Shown here: positions 8,423 to 16,486 of the stretch, one piece after another
Position numbering within the stretch: the first letter of the stretch is position 1
Layout: every line of letters begins with the position of its first letter
Assembly (NCBI GenBank): GCA_005799745.1
Contig: SYFY01000073.1
Span: 1-47,216 of the forward strand
Reading direction: 5' to 3'
DNA length: 47,216 nt
DNA from: Gammaproteobacteria bacterium
Lineage (GTDB): Bacteria > Pseudomonadota > Gammaproteobacteria > Pseudomonadales > Azotimanducaceae
Notes under the pieces: generated by a model
Database searches by the model: none
The model's input: only the letters and a program-made list of their open reading frames with translations
Told to the model about the DNA's origin: nothing
Translations under genes and position numbers: made by a program

Positions 8423-9418
8423 TCACGCGACCGAGGACAGATCCCTCCGGAGCATCCCCACCGCATCATGAAGCAACGTTGGATCGTTGCGTGCCAGGCG
8501 ACGGCTGTCGCTCAGTACCTGACGGTAGAGCCGTGCACCAGGTTGTCCGTTAAAGAGCCCAAGTAGATGCCGTGTCATGGATTTGAGCGGAGTGCCTGCT
8601 TGAACTTCGCGTCGGGTGTATTCGGCGTAGTTCGCAAAGAGTTCAAAGGAGTCGACTGCGTGAGAGTGGTCGAGCAAGGCGCGATGCAAGTCCGCCAAAA
8701 GGAGCGGGTTGTGATAAGCCGCTCGCCCGATCATGACACCATCGACGTGATGTAGGGCATCAGCGACACCTTGAACGCTGTCGATACCGCCATTGAGCAG
8801 GATCCGAAGATTTGGAAAACGCTGCTTCAGCGCGTACACCCGCTCGTAGCGGAGTGGCGGTACCGAACGATTCTGTGCGGGTGAAAGTCCCTGCAAGAGC
8901 GCTAGCCGCGCGTGCAGGTAGAAGGTCTGGCAGCCGGCTTCTGCCACGGTTGCGATGAACGTATCGAGAAATTCATCCGAATCGCGATCGTCGATACCCA
9001 AGCGACATTTCACCGTGACCTTGATGTCGACCGCCTCGCGCATCGCAGCAATGCAGTCGGCGACACGTTTTGGCTGCGCCATCAAACACGCGCCGATCTC
9101 GCCGTCCTGCACACGAGATGAAGGGCAACCAACATTGAGGTTGACCTCGTCATAACCACGTTCTGCTGCCAGTCGTGCACAAGTGGCGAGGGCTTCAGGT
9201 TCGTTTCCGCCGAGCTGTACCGCCACGGGATGTTCAGCAGGATCGAAGTCGAGCAACCGACGCCGTTTTCCGTAAAGCAGCGCGCCGGTCGTGACCATTT
9301 CAGTGAAAAGTTGTGCGGAAGGGCTCGCCAAGCGAAGCAAGTAGCGGCAGTGCCGATCCGTCCATGCCATCATGGGCGCGACGTGGACAGTCGGGTAGGC
9401 GGGATGCCGAATACTCAT
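8423..9418 (-). CDS. dusA: tRNA-dihydrouridine(20/20a) synthase DusA
   Basis: FMN- and NADPH-dependent enzyme reducing U20/U20a in the tRNA D-loop. The family signatures are VHVAPMMAWTDRHCRYLLRL, LFTEMVTTGALLYG, EVNLNVGCPSSRVQDG with catalytic Cys98, VTVKCRLGIDD, and MIGRAAYHNP near the FMN phosphate. The chosen ATG (9418) begins MSIRHPAYPTVHVAPM, which fits the family start and gives 331 residues. The frame stays open to 9553, but the extra 45 residues do not look like DusA. The gene order mlaA-PP2C-STAS-dusA resembles what I recall for Pseudomonas, where a transaldolase gene lies before dusA; no transaldolase is present here. Confidence 0.93.
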   Translation of the reverse strand: MSIRHPAYPTVHVAPMMAWTDRHCRYLLRLASPSAQLFTEMVTTGALLYGKRRRLLDFDPAEHPVAVQLGGNEPEALATCARLAAERGYDEVNLNVGCPSSRVQDGEIGACLMAQPKRVADCIAAMREAVDIKVTVKCRLGIDDRDSDEFLDTFIATVAEAGCQTFYLHARLALLQGLSPAQNRSVPPLRYERVYALKQRFPNLRILLNGGIDSVQGVADALHHVDGVMIGRAAYHNPLLLADLHRALLDHSHAVDSFELFANYAEYTRREVQAGTPLKSMTRHLLGLFNGQPGARLYRQVLSDSRRLARNDPTLLHDAVGMLRRDLSSVA

Positions 9419-9876
9419 CGATGGACTCAGTGCGAAGGACGCAAGGGCGGCAAGGTTACACGCACGCCTGATAAACGCGCCAGATTCATTCAGCTTCCGT
9501 TCAAATACTGGAGATTTGCTCCAGAATTTGGCCATGAAGATTGCCTTAGTCAAGTTTCATGTTCACTCTATGTTCATGATTTGATTGGAAAAACTCGTTT
9601 CGCTTTAAGAATAGAGAACAGCTCGACGCTTCTCCATTTTATTCTCCATTATCTCTTCATTTTACGAAGTTGGGCGGGTATAGTGCCGCCCACGTCGATG
9701 CGGACCGCAGTGACGCTGAACCTTCCGAGGCCAAACCTTCGGCGAAGGTAACCAGCGTGGTTCACCAGGCAGCGTGAATCGGCGGGTAGTGCAGATGGAA
9801 GGTGCAACCGGAGCCGACCATGAGTCTCGATGAGACAGTGGATCAAAGCGGCCCGGACGCCGAGGAGAATCAGACG
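9419..9876. other. Divergent intergenic region upstream of lpxC and dusA
   Basis: About 460 bp without a convincing gene. Part of it (9419-9553) could be an N-terminal extension of dusA. The middle is AT-rich (about 9540-9665), as expected for divergent promoters. A small hairpin ACCTTC-GGC-GAAGGT (9735-9749) lies in what would be the lpxC leader. An open frame crossing the region on the plus strand overlaps dusA and has no recognisable protein features. Confidence 0.5.
9656..9684 (+). promoter_or_regulatory. Candidate sigma70 promoter for lpxC
   Basis: TTCATT (9656-9661) and TATAGT (9679-9684) are separated by 17 bp, just downstream of the AT-rich tract and about 190 bp before the lpxC start. 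The -35 match is weak. This is a prediction from spacing and sequence only. Confidence 0.35.
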
Positions 9877-10797
9877 ATGCTCAGGCAACGAACGATAAGA
9901 AAACCCGTCCACGCCATTGGAATCGGCGTGCATTCGGGCAAGAAGGTCCGTATGACCATGCGCCCTGCCGGGGAGAATACGGGGATTACCTTCGTGCGCA
10001 CCGACATTCAGGGACACCCCTCGGTGCCGGCAGTCGCCCAACTCGTATCGGATACGACACTGTCGACGAGCATCGCGACCGGTGGCGTCCAAGTCGCCAC
10101 GGTTGAACACCTGATGTCCGCTTTGTGGGGTCTCGGTATCGACAACCTCATCGTTGAGCTCAGCAGCGAAGAAGTCCCCATCATGGATGGCAGCGCAGGC
10201 CCGTTTGTTGATCTCATCAAGACCGTGGGCATCGTCACCCAGAACGCGCCGAAGGCGTTCATTCGCATCACGCGTGAAATCGAAGTCACACAAGGTGACG
10301 CACGCGCAGTGTTGCGACCGTTCACGGGTTTCAAGGCGAGCTACACGTTTGTTGCAGACCACGAGGTCTACAACCGATATCCGAAGCGCGCGACCCTGAA
10401 TTTTTCCAACGTGTCGTACTGCGACGAAGTCAGCCGTGCACGTTCCTTCGGTCTCTTGAAGGAGTTGCCGCAAGCGCAAGCGATCAATCGTTGCCTCGGA
10501 TCCAGCCTGCAGAATGCAGTGGGAATCGACGATGAAGCGGTAATCAATGAAGGTGGGTTGCGTTATCACGATGAGTTCGTGAAACACAAACTGCTCGACG
10601 CGATTGGCGACCTGTATCTGCTCGGTCGTCCCGTACTTGGCGAGTTCGTCGGCCACATGTCGGGTCATGCGCTCAACAACAAGCTGGCGCGTGCACTTTT
10701 GCGTTGTGAAGATGCCTGGGAAGTTGCGACATTCGAGGACGCTCGCCGTCTGCGTGGTCGTGAGCCCATCGTGCAGCCGGAAGCGTTGGCGTTCTAA
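9877..10797 (+). CDS. lpxC: UDP-3-O-acyl-N-acetylglucosamine deacetylase LpxC
   Basis: Zinc deacetylase that commits the cell to lipid A synthesis. With the ATG at 9877 the protein is 306 residues, against 305 in E. coli, and starts MLRQRTIRKPVHAIGIGVHS like the family. AGGAG at 9863-9867 supports this start over the ATGs at 9802 and 9820. The zinc and catalytic residues are in place: His78 (TVEHLMSAL), His237 and Asp241 (DEFVKHKLLDAIGD) and His264 (SGHALNNK). In many gammaproteobacteria lpxC ends the dcw cell-division cluster after ftsZ. Here it is alone between dusA and a methyltransferase remnant, so it has been relocated and has its own promoter region. Confidence 0.96.
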   Translation: MLRQRTIRKPVHAIGIGVHSGKKVRMTMRPAGENTGITFVRTDIQGHPSVPAVAQLVSDTTLSTSIATGGVQVATVEHLMSALWGLGIDNLIVELSSEEVPIMDGSAGPFVDLIKTVGIVTQNAPKAFIRITREIEVTQGDARAVLRPFTGFKASYTFVADHEVYNRYPKRATLNFSNVSYCDEVSRARSFGLLKELPQAQAINRCLGSSLQNAVGIDDEAVINEGGLRYHDEFVKHKLLDAIGDLYLLGRPVLGEFVGHMSGHALNNKLARALLRCEDAWEVATFEDARRLRGREPIVQPEALAF

Positions 10798-10830
10798 ACC
10801 GCACCTGATGGCTGGAACCTGTTCCCCTTT

Positions 10831-10890
10831 GTGGGAGCGGCTTGCAAGCCGCGATTTTTTTTAAAGTCGCGGCTCCTAAGCCGCTCCCAC
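10831..10890. repeat. REP-like double palindrome after lpxC
   Basis: A 60-bp inverted pair. The outer arms GTGGGAGCGGCTT and AAGCCGCTCCCAC (13 bp each) enclose AGCCGCGA and TCGCGGCT, with a T8 run between them. Each half also folds alone (GCGGCTT-GC-AAGCCGC). The GTGGGAGCGGCTTGCAAGCCGC form closely resembles extragenic REP elements of Pseudomonas and relatives, which are spread by RAYT transposases. It can also work as a terminator between lpxC and the converging gene. No RAYT gene and no second copy were seen in the window. Confidence 0.75.
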
Positions 10891-10900
10891 CAAAAAGAAC

Positions 10901-12257
10901 TTACCCCGACCGCTGCATCTCTTCCCACATCACCGTGAGAAAGTTCCTGATGGCGGCTTCTGCCTCTGTCTGAGGCATCAAACCCTGACGAGCGAGTTCC
11001 GCAGCGATGTCGTTTGCTGAACGTTTCCCATCGATCATGCTCATGAGCCAGGCGTGGATACGCACGCTGGCTGACTGAGTGGCGAATGCCGGAAGCTGTG
11101 GTATCGGCTGATTGCCGGAAACCAACCAGGCTGGAAGATGATTCCAGGGTGCCCACGATGTCTCTGCTGTTTTTATAGCCCTCCAGCTGTGAACCCGCTC
11201 TGTTCTCTGCTGCCGTGAGTGGGGTGATCGCAGATAAGGGATGTCTTCTTGCTCACGGATTTCGATCATGAATCCACCGGACAGCACCAGCTCTTCCACT
11301 TCTTCTGCCATGAGATTGTGAGTTGGTTGAGCGGTCTCGAACGCCACGCTTCCAGAGTTGACCCACACACCACCTGGCTTGAGCAGGCGATTGATCGTGT
11401 TCACCAGTTGTGTGAAGGGGCAATCGATGACGTCGATGAGCCAGTGAGTCACCACTGCGTCAAAGCTGCCAGACGAGAATGGAGGGTTCAAGAGATCGGC
11501 CAACACTACTTCGAGCTGTCCATGACCTACCGGAGCTTTCACAAGGTGATGCACGGCCACGTCGTCGATACCGAGCGGCGCCCGCGGAAACTCCACGCTG
11601 TGGCGTGCCTTGCCGCGTATGAGAGCGTGGCTGAGCAAGGCGACTAGGGGATTGCTCTCGAGCGCGACGACACGGCGCCGCTGACCGAGATCCCAGGCCA
11701 GTCGACCCGCACCACTTCCTGGAACCAATACCAAACCATCCGTTGGATCGAGAAGTCGTTCGATGCGACTCAAAGCAACGCTGTTTTCCTCTTCGCCCCA
11801 CACCCAATAGCGGGCGATGTGGGTGTTGTAACTCGTCGGGCTGTGATGCGCGGGAGTCGTGTGCGCAGACCGAGCAGGGTCTCGCGGGCGGCACCACGAT
11901 CACCCACTAGCAGTGGCGCGAGCAGCTGCTCGACCGACTGACGTTGTGCCGTATAGGCGGCTGCGAGCTTCTGAAGGCGGGTCTTCGTGGCTGCTGAAGC
12001 GGTAGCTACCGCTTGAGCGGCATTACTCGCGTCACGATGCAGACGCTGTCGTTCCAGCCGCCAGCGATTGCGCCAATCTGCCAGAGCGTGTTGTGGATCG
12101 GCGTACAGCACAGGCATGCCCTCGAGCGCCGGGTATTCGACGTTGCAGGTCGCACAATGAAGGCTCTCCATGCGACGTTGGCAGGAGGGGCAGGCAAGGA
12201 CTGCAGGTTCTGGAGCACGTGTCGGCCGTAGTGTTTACCTTGACCTGAGCTTAGCAA
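10901..12257 (-). pseudogene. Zinc-ribbon SAM methyltransferase broken by two frameshifts
   Basis: Three consecutive minus-strand frames make one protein. The first (from a TTG near 12257) reads GQGKHYGRHVLQNLQ. The second carries a four-cysteine zinc ribbon (CPSC...CATC, then VEYPALEGMPVLYADP) and a helical linker. The third begins around SYNTHIARYWVWGEEENS and has SAM motif I, LVLVPGSGAGRLAWDL, with motif-IV-like SFDAVVTHWLIDVID. Each transition looks like a lost base, near 12205 and near 11848. The C-terminal part of about 300 residues could still be made alone. Function is unknown beyond small-molecule or protein methylation. Assembly error is an alternative to true decay. Confidence 0.72.
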
Positions 12258-12351
12258 GTCGCGCTTGCTGATACGGATTCCGCGCTGCCGATTCGTGCGT
12301 CACGCGAGTTATTCTTCACCGGTCTCAATGAACCCAGAGGGGGGAGCAGTC

Positions 12352-12930
12352 ATGTCCAGAGCCACCGACCACGAAGTGGTTTCCATCTATCCATTTTCTG
12401 AAGCCCAGATCGATGAACTCATGACCAAGGCACCGGAGTGTGTGCTGATGTGGTCGACGAAAGATCACTGGCCCGTCGGGGTCGTGCATTCCTTTGTTTG
12501 GCACGAAGGCAAGGTTTGGCTGACCTTTGCTAATCACCGGCATCGTGCGGCTGCTATTCGTCGCGATCCGCGCGTTTCCATCACCGTGAGCGGTCGAACG
12601 CTCGCACCGGATGACACGCCAAAAGGTCAGGCGACGATGAAAGGTCGTGGCAAGTTTCATGAGGACCGCGCGACGAAGGAGTGGTTCTACCGGGCGCTGT
12701 CGAAGAAACAGTCACCGACCGATCCCAAGGGTGAGCAGGACTTCTACGAACTGCTCGACTCGCCGCTGCGCACGGTGCTCGAAATCACGCCGGAGAAATG
12801 GATTACGTTTGATGCTGGCAAGTCCGCACGACATCGTGCCGGGACTCTCTCGGAATCGGAGATGGGACCCAAACTCAACTCCGATACCGAAAGACTGGCC
12901 GCGGAGCGCAAGCGTCGCGGGCTTTCCTGA
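12352..12930 (+). CDS. PPOX-like FMN-binding split-barrel protein
   Basis: A 192-residue protein of the pyridoxamine-5'-phosphate-oxidase-like split-barrel superfamily. VLMWSTKDHWPVGVVHSFVW followed by GKVWLTFANHRHRAAAIRRDPRVSITV is the usual flavin- or F420-binding half-barrel. Many such proteins reduce quinones or other electrophiles. The ATG at 12352 is chosen because AGGGGGGAG lies just upstream; an ATG at 12328 is possible. It is divergent from the broken methyltransferase and converges on a VOC gene, with a strong bidirectional terminator between. The substrate is unknown. Confidence 0.8.
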   Translation: MSRATDHEVVSIYPFSEAQIDELMTKAPECVLMWSTKDHWPVGVVHSFVWHEGKVWLTFANHRHRAAAIRRDPRVSITVSGRTLAPDDTPKGQATMKGRGKFHEDRATKEWFYRALSKKQSPTDPKGEQDFYELLDSPLRTVLEITPEKWITFDAGKSARHRAGTLSESEMGPKLNSDTERLAAERKRRGLS

Positions 12931-12940
12931 TCCTTAAATG

Positions 12941-12968
12941 AAAAGCCCGGGAAAGTTCCCGGGCTTTT
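12941..12968. terminator. Bidirectional intrinsic terminator
   Basis: AAAAGCCCGGG (12941-12951) pairs with CCCGGGCTTTT (12958-12968) over a 6-nt loop, giving a GC-rich stem with A-run and T-run flanks on both strands. It lies between the convergent split-barrel and VOC genes. Confidence 0.9.
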
Positions 12969-12984
12969 GTCTGCAAAACCTCGA

Positions 12985-13560
12985 CTATTTCTTGAAGAAG
13001 GTGTCGAGGTAGGAAGGATCGCGACCATCCGGGAACGGTGCGCCGCGCGCCATGACCGGGCTGTCACCTGGCTTCAGGTTTTCATGGGCACGTTTCCAGC
13101 CCGCGAAGGTGGCCAGGATATGGGTTGGGTCACCGTGAATTTCGGTGAATCCACCGTTTACGGAGCGGGTATCGAAGTAAGCCGCGTTCACGTCGTCCGC
13201 CCACAGTTCACAGGCGTTGACGAAACCCAGATCGTTCATGCGCTTGCGTGCTGCAGCAAAGTCATTCACAAGACAGCCCACGTGGTGGAAGCCTTCTTCA
13301 CCTTTTTTGTACATGTCTCGGTAAATCGACGGCGTATCGTCGTGTTGCTGGATGAACTGAATCTGGTTGTTGCCGAGGTAACCAAACGCATAAGACACGT
13401 CGGCTTCCTGCTTTGTCCCGCGATATTGGAACTTCAGAGTTTTATGGTGCGGCACCAAAACGAACGGCCCAGCGCCATACAGCCGGTGCCACTTGTGCAC
13501 CGACTCTTCGATGTCGTTGACAAGGTAGGCGTGCTGGAAGATCGGAAAAATGGCTGACAT
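12985..13560 (-). CDS. VOC-superfamily (glyoxalase-like) protein
   Basis: A 191-residue single-subunit VOC protein. It opens with FQHAYLVNDIEESVHKWHRLYGAGPF, typical of a lyase/epimerase-type VOC domain, and has a second half GFHHVGCLVNDFAAARKRMNDLGF. Histidines and glutamate at family metal positions (His10, His92-93, Glu139 near FTEIHG) are plausible ligands. Members act as isomerases, dioxygenases or methylmalonyl-CoA epimerase-like enzymes. Its neighbour is an SDR on the same strand, about 100 bp upstream, suggesting one catabolic unit. The exact reaction cannot be assigned. Confidence 0.82.
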   Translation of the reverse strand: MSAIFPIFQHAYLVNDIEESVHKWHRLYGAGPFVLVPHHKTLKFQYRGTKQEADVSYAFGYLGNNQIQFIQQHDDTPSIYRDMYKKGEEGFHHVGCLVNDFAAARKRMNDLGFVNACELWADDVNAAYFDTRSVNGGFTEIHGDPTHILATFAGWKRAHENLKPGDSPVMARGAPFPDGRDPSYLDTFFKK

Positions 13561-13657
13561 GGATGGGACCCCCGTCCTCGGTTGAATTGCCGAAAGGCTC
13601 CCATGAATCGGGCTGCCTCGTAAAGTTGTGAACCGTGCATTTCACTTCAAGCAGGCC

Positions 13658-14530
13658 TCAAACGTCGATGCCCTTCGCCCGCCTCGCAAGGATCGCCTGC
13701 GTATCGAGCACGAAAGCATCTTCGCGTGCGACGATCGCCGCCGCATGACCGGTAACCACGTCATCCCAGCCCGCATGAGGGAGGATGTAGAAGCTGTCGT
13801 TCTCAATCGCTTCGAACACGATGTTGGCGAGGTCATCGGGTGATTTGCCTTCGCTCAACGCCGTTCCGATCGGTAACCCTGAGCCTTGTGGATTGTTCTG
13901 GTTGGCGAATGCGCCGGGGCGGTTGCGCTCAGCTTCCGCGATCTTCGTATTCACCCAACCCGGGCAGAGCACGGACGCACCGATCTTCGAATTGCGTGCT
14001 TTGAGCCCATGACTTAATCCTTCGGACATCAGGATCACGCCGTACTTGCTCACCCCATAAGGACCACCACCGGGAATAAACGCAGCGATGGAGGCGGTGT
14101 TGACGATGTGTCCCGGTTCACCGTGGCCCAGCATGTGCGGCACAAAGGTCTGAATGCCCCAACGCACTCCGTGCAGGTTCACACCCATCACCCAGTCCCA
14201 GTCCACATCAGGTACTTCCCACATCGGCACCGGCGGGCCGCCGTTTACGACACCGGCATTGTTGAAAAGAAGGTGAATGTTGCCGAAGCGAGTCGTGGCG
14301 TCCTTGAAGAGCGACTCGATGGAGGCTTTGCGCATGGTGTCCGTGATGACACCGATGACCGGTGTTTGCCGGTCTTCGAAGAACGTCACCGCCTGCTTGA
14401 GTGCGTTGGCTTCGATGTCGGCAAGCACCAGGTTCATGCCTAGCGCTGAACATTTGCGGGCATAGGCGAGGCCGATGCCGCTGGCGCCACCGGTGATGAC
14501 GGCGGTTTTGCCTTTGAAGTCTTTCAACAT
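13658..14530 (-). CDS. Classical short-chain dehydrogenase/reductase
   Basis: A 290-residue NAD(P)-dependent SDR. It has the cofactor motif TGGASGIG (13-20), NNAG (90-93), Ser147 and the Tyr158-xxx-Lys162 pair (YGVSK). Asp38 after the second strand favours NAD. The 40-residue C-terminal extension beyond the standard fold is common in SDRs that act on hydrophobic alcohols. It precedes a VOC gene on the same strand. A perfect 19-bp palindrome lies about 80-98 bp upstream of the start and may be its operator. Confidence 0.9.
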   Translation of the reverse strand: MLKDFKGKTAVITGGASGIGLAYARKCSALGMNLVLADIEANALKQAVTFFEDRQTPVIGVITDTMRKASIESLFKDATTRFGNIHLLFNNAGVVNGGPPVPMWEVPDVDWDWVMGVNLHGVRWGIQTFVPHMLGHGEPGHIVNTASIAAFIPGGGPYGVSKYGVILMSEGLSHGLKARNSKIGASVLCPGWVNTKIAEAERNRPGAFANQNNPQGSGLPIGTALSEGKSPDDLANIVFEAIENDSFYILPHAGWDDVVTGHAAAIVAREDAFVLDTQAILARRAKGIDV

Positions 14531-14609
14531 GTGAGTGTCCCCCGTGTGTGTTGGATTTCAGCAGAGTTTGTTTGGGATAGGGCGGCCAAAACAAGAGAAA
14601 ATTGCTTCG

Positions 14610-14628
14610 TTCGGTCAATTTGACCGAA
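14610..14628. promoter_or_regulatory. 19-bp perfect palindrome, probable TetR-type operator
   Basis: TTCGGTCAATTTGACCGAA is a perfect inverted repeat with 9-bp arms around one central base, placed 80-98 bp upstream of the SDR start. Size and symmetry fit a TetR-family operator. The half-site TTGACCGAA recurs at 30682-30689 in front of the histidine kinase. No TetR gene is in the window. Confidence 0.55.
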
Positions 14629-15014
14629 CCGCTCTCATCCGTCGCTGTCAGCCTGCAGTGGAGTAAACGAAAAGGCGCTGAAATTCTTGAGTGTGTTTGC
14701 ATACCTTTCGATCGCAGATTCCTGCGCGCCCTTGTTATGGCGCCCCGTCCCGTTGTCATCTCGTGATTGCATTTCGGCGACACCACGTCTTCGACTCGTC
14801 TGAAGCACTGCGCCCCGAGGTGTAGAGATCGGGTGTGGCCACATCTTTTTTGGCAAGTGCTTGTGGTCACAGTGTTTAAGTGACGACGACGCATTTCCGC
14901 AGTGCTTGCGGTTTAAAGTTGTCGGCATAAGCTCCAGTTGGGCGCTCGAAAAAACATTCTGCTCAATAGGAGTGGATTCAATACGCGAGATCAATCCGGA
15001 GCTCGCTGTCTGGG

Positions 15015-15073
15015 TTACCCCAGTGCTGGATTACCCCAGTGCTGGATTACCCCAGTGCTGGATCGCCCCAGTG
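15015..15073. repeat. 16-bp tandem repeat, three full copies and a partial one
   Basis: TTACCCCAGTGCTGGA occurs three times without interruption (15015-15030, 15031-15046, 15047-15062), followed by a degenerate partial copy TCGCCCCAGTG (15063-15073). The unit is not a multiple of three, so it is probably non-coding. It lies about 60 bp before a truncated exported-protein gene. Confidence 0.9.
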
Positions 15074-15114
15074 AAAGCGTGATCCTCTTGATCGATGGAT
15101 CGTTTCGCGAACAT

Positions 15115-16416
15115 TCACGGGGGTGTTGTGATGAACCGGTTGCGTCTCCTGATCAGTTTCCTTTCCCTTCTAACTCCTCTGTGCGTTCCTTCTGCCCAAG
15201 CCAACGAAGACGAAGAACAAGCCGTCATCGAAGAGGTGATCGTCACCAGTTCGATGGCGGTTACGACGGGTGGGGCAAGCGTGATCGTTACTGCGTTGGT
15301 AGGCGTGCCTTTTTCGTCGAGTGAAGAAACAACCGCCTCACCTACACCCAGTGACGTGACGATCTTCGGCAGGTCGAGACCATTGTCGTTGCGAAATCCT
15401 GCAACAACCCCATTCAGCGCCTGTTGGTCTCCTGGTGTGAATGCCCGGAGGGCATGCTGCACCTTCAAACTGAGCTGACCGAGCACATTCTGCGGCACAT
15501 CGGTGGGATTTTGGGTCACCAGGTAAACGCCAACACCTTTCGAACGGATCAGACGAATAACTTGTTCGATCTTCTCCAACAGACTCTTCGGCATACCCTT
15601 GAAGAGCAGATGCGCTTCGTCGAAGAACAGCACGATCTTCGGCCGATCGAGATCTCCGGCTTCAGGCAGCTCCTCAAAGAGCTCGGAAAGCAGCCACAAC
15701 AAAAACGCTGCGTACAAGCGGGGTGATTCGCGTAGCAGTCGATCCGAGTCCAGCACGCTGATGATGCCAAGCCCGGAGAAGTCCTTGCGCATGAGGTCTT
15801 TGAGATCCAGCGCCGGTTCGCCGAAGAAACGGTCCGCTCCCTGTTCTTCAAGGACCAGCAAACGGCGTTGAATTGCGCCAACGGATGATGCGGCGATATT
15901 GCCGTAGGTCTTCTGCAACTGATCCGCGTTGTCACTCATCCATGCGAGCAGGGACCGCAGGTCCTTGAGATCCAGCAACAACATGCCTTCGTCATCGGCG
16001 AGCGCAAAACATGCGTAGAGCACGCTCGACTGGGTTTCGTTCAGTTCAAGCAGCGTCGACAGAATGAGGGGTCCCATCTCGGAGATGGTGGTTCGAACTG
16101 GCGCGCCTCGTTCTCCGAAGATGTCCCAGAAAAGGGTGGGGTAACCACGCTGCGTGTGTTCAGTGATCCCGGCCAAGGCCTTGCGTCGGTCCACTTCTTT
16201 ATGGGGCTTGCCGGCCGCGCTGATGCCGGAAAGGTCGCCTTTCACATCGGCGGCAAAAACCGGGACACCGGCACGGGAAAAAGCCTCAGCGAGTACTTGC
16301 AGAGTGACGGTTTTTCCCGCTCCCGTTGCCCCCGTGATGAGTCCGTGGCGGTTGCTCATTTTGGTGAGTTGTACCGCCTGAACGCTGCCGTCACCGCCGA
16401 TAACAAGCCTATCCAT
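15115..16416 (-). CDS. DUF853/YjgR-type HerA-like ATPase, 3' end replaced
   Basis: A HerA/FtsK-like P-loop ATPase of the YjgR (DUF853) family. It has Walker A GATGAGKT (29-36), FAADVKGDLSG, Walker B IVLFFDEAHLL and the sensor region VYLVTQNPTDVPQNVLGQL. Similarity runs to SSLDEKGTPT (ending near 15298). YjgR then continues for about 110 residues (a VVERA...SRMGP-type segment). Here the frame instead runs through NAVTITLAPP into about 50 residues that are antisense to the exported-protein remnant. The ATPase core is complete, but the C terminus is foreign. ATG 16416 is preferred over GTG 16437. It is divergent from gltX. Confidence 0.8.
   Translation of the reverse strand: MDRLVIGGDGSVQAVQLTKMSNRHGLITGATGAGKTVTLQVLAEAFSRAGVPVFAADVKGDLSGISAAGKPHKEVDRRKALAGITEHTQRGYPTLFWDIFGERGAPVRTTISEMGPLILSTLLELNETQSSVLYACFALADDEGMLLLDLKDLRSLLAWMSDNADQLQKTYGNIAASSVGAIQRRLLVLEEQGADRFFGEPALDLKDLMRKDFSGLGIISVLDSDRLLRESPRLYAAFLLWLLSELFEELPEAGDLDRPKIVLFFDEAHLLFKGMPKSLLEKIEQVIRLIRSKGVGVYLVTQNPTDVPQNVLGQLSLKVQHALRAFTPGDQQALNGVVAGFRNDNGLDLPKIVTSLGVGEAVVSSLDEKGTPTNAVTITLAPPVVTAIELVTITSSMTACSSSSLAWAEGTHRGVRRERKLIRRRNRFITTPP
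15131..15277 (+). pseudogene. Truncated exported-protein gene (TonB-receptor-like N terminus)
   Basis: From the ATG at 15131 the product has a clear signal peptide (MNRLRLLISFLSLLTPLCVP, AQA cleavage site at 24), then NEDEEQAVIEEVIVTSSMAV. An acidic stretch ending EEVIVTS is typical of the mature start of TonB-dependent receptors and some other surface proteins. Coding character stops around 15270-15280, where the frame enters the antisense of the neighbouring ATPase gene, although it stays open to 15478. GGGGGT upstream could be the RBS. I read it as the 5' remnant of a larger gene. A small secreted peptide is the alternative. Confidence 0.55.
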
Positions 16417-16486
16417 CACCCGCCCCCCGGAGGACACTGAAAATCAAAGCTGGCTCGACCATATGCCATCCCTATAATGCCGCGCC

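Larger units (their letters stand above)
14531..15130. other. 600-bp intergenic stretch
   Basis: No convincing gene. Contents are the operator-like palindrome at 14610-14628 and the 16-bp tandem repeat at 15015-15073. Short open frames on both strands have no family features. The stretch may hold decayed sequence, since a gene breakpoint lies just downstream near 15280. Confidence 0.5.

Noticed and set aside
9230-9751. Plus-strand open frame over dusA and the lpxC leader
   Set aside because: It overlaps dusA antisense and shows no recognisable domain.
15015-15073. CRISPR array
   Set aside because: The 16-bp units are directly adjacent without spacers and no cas gene is near.
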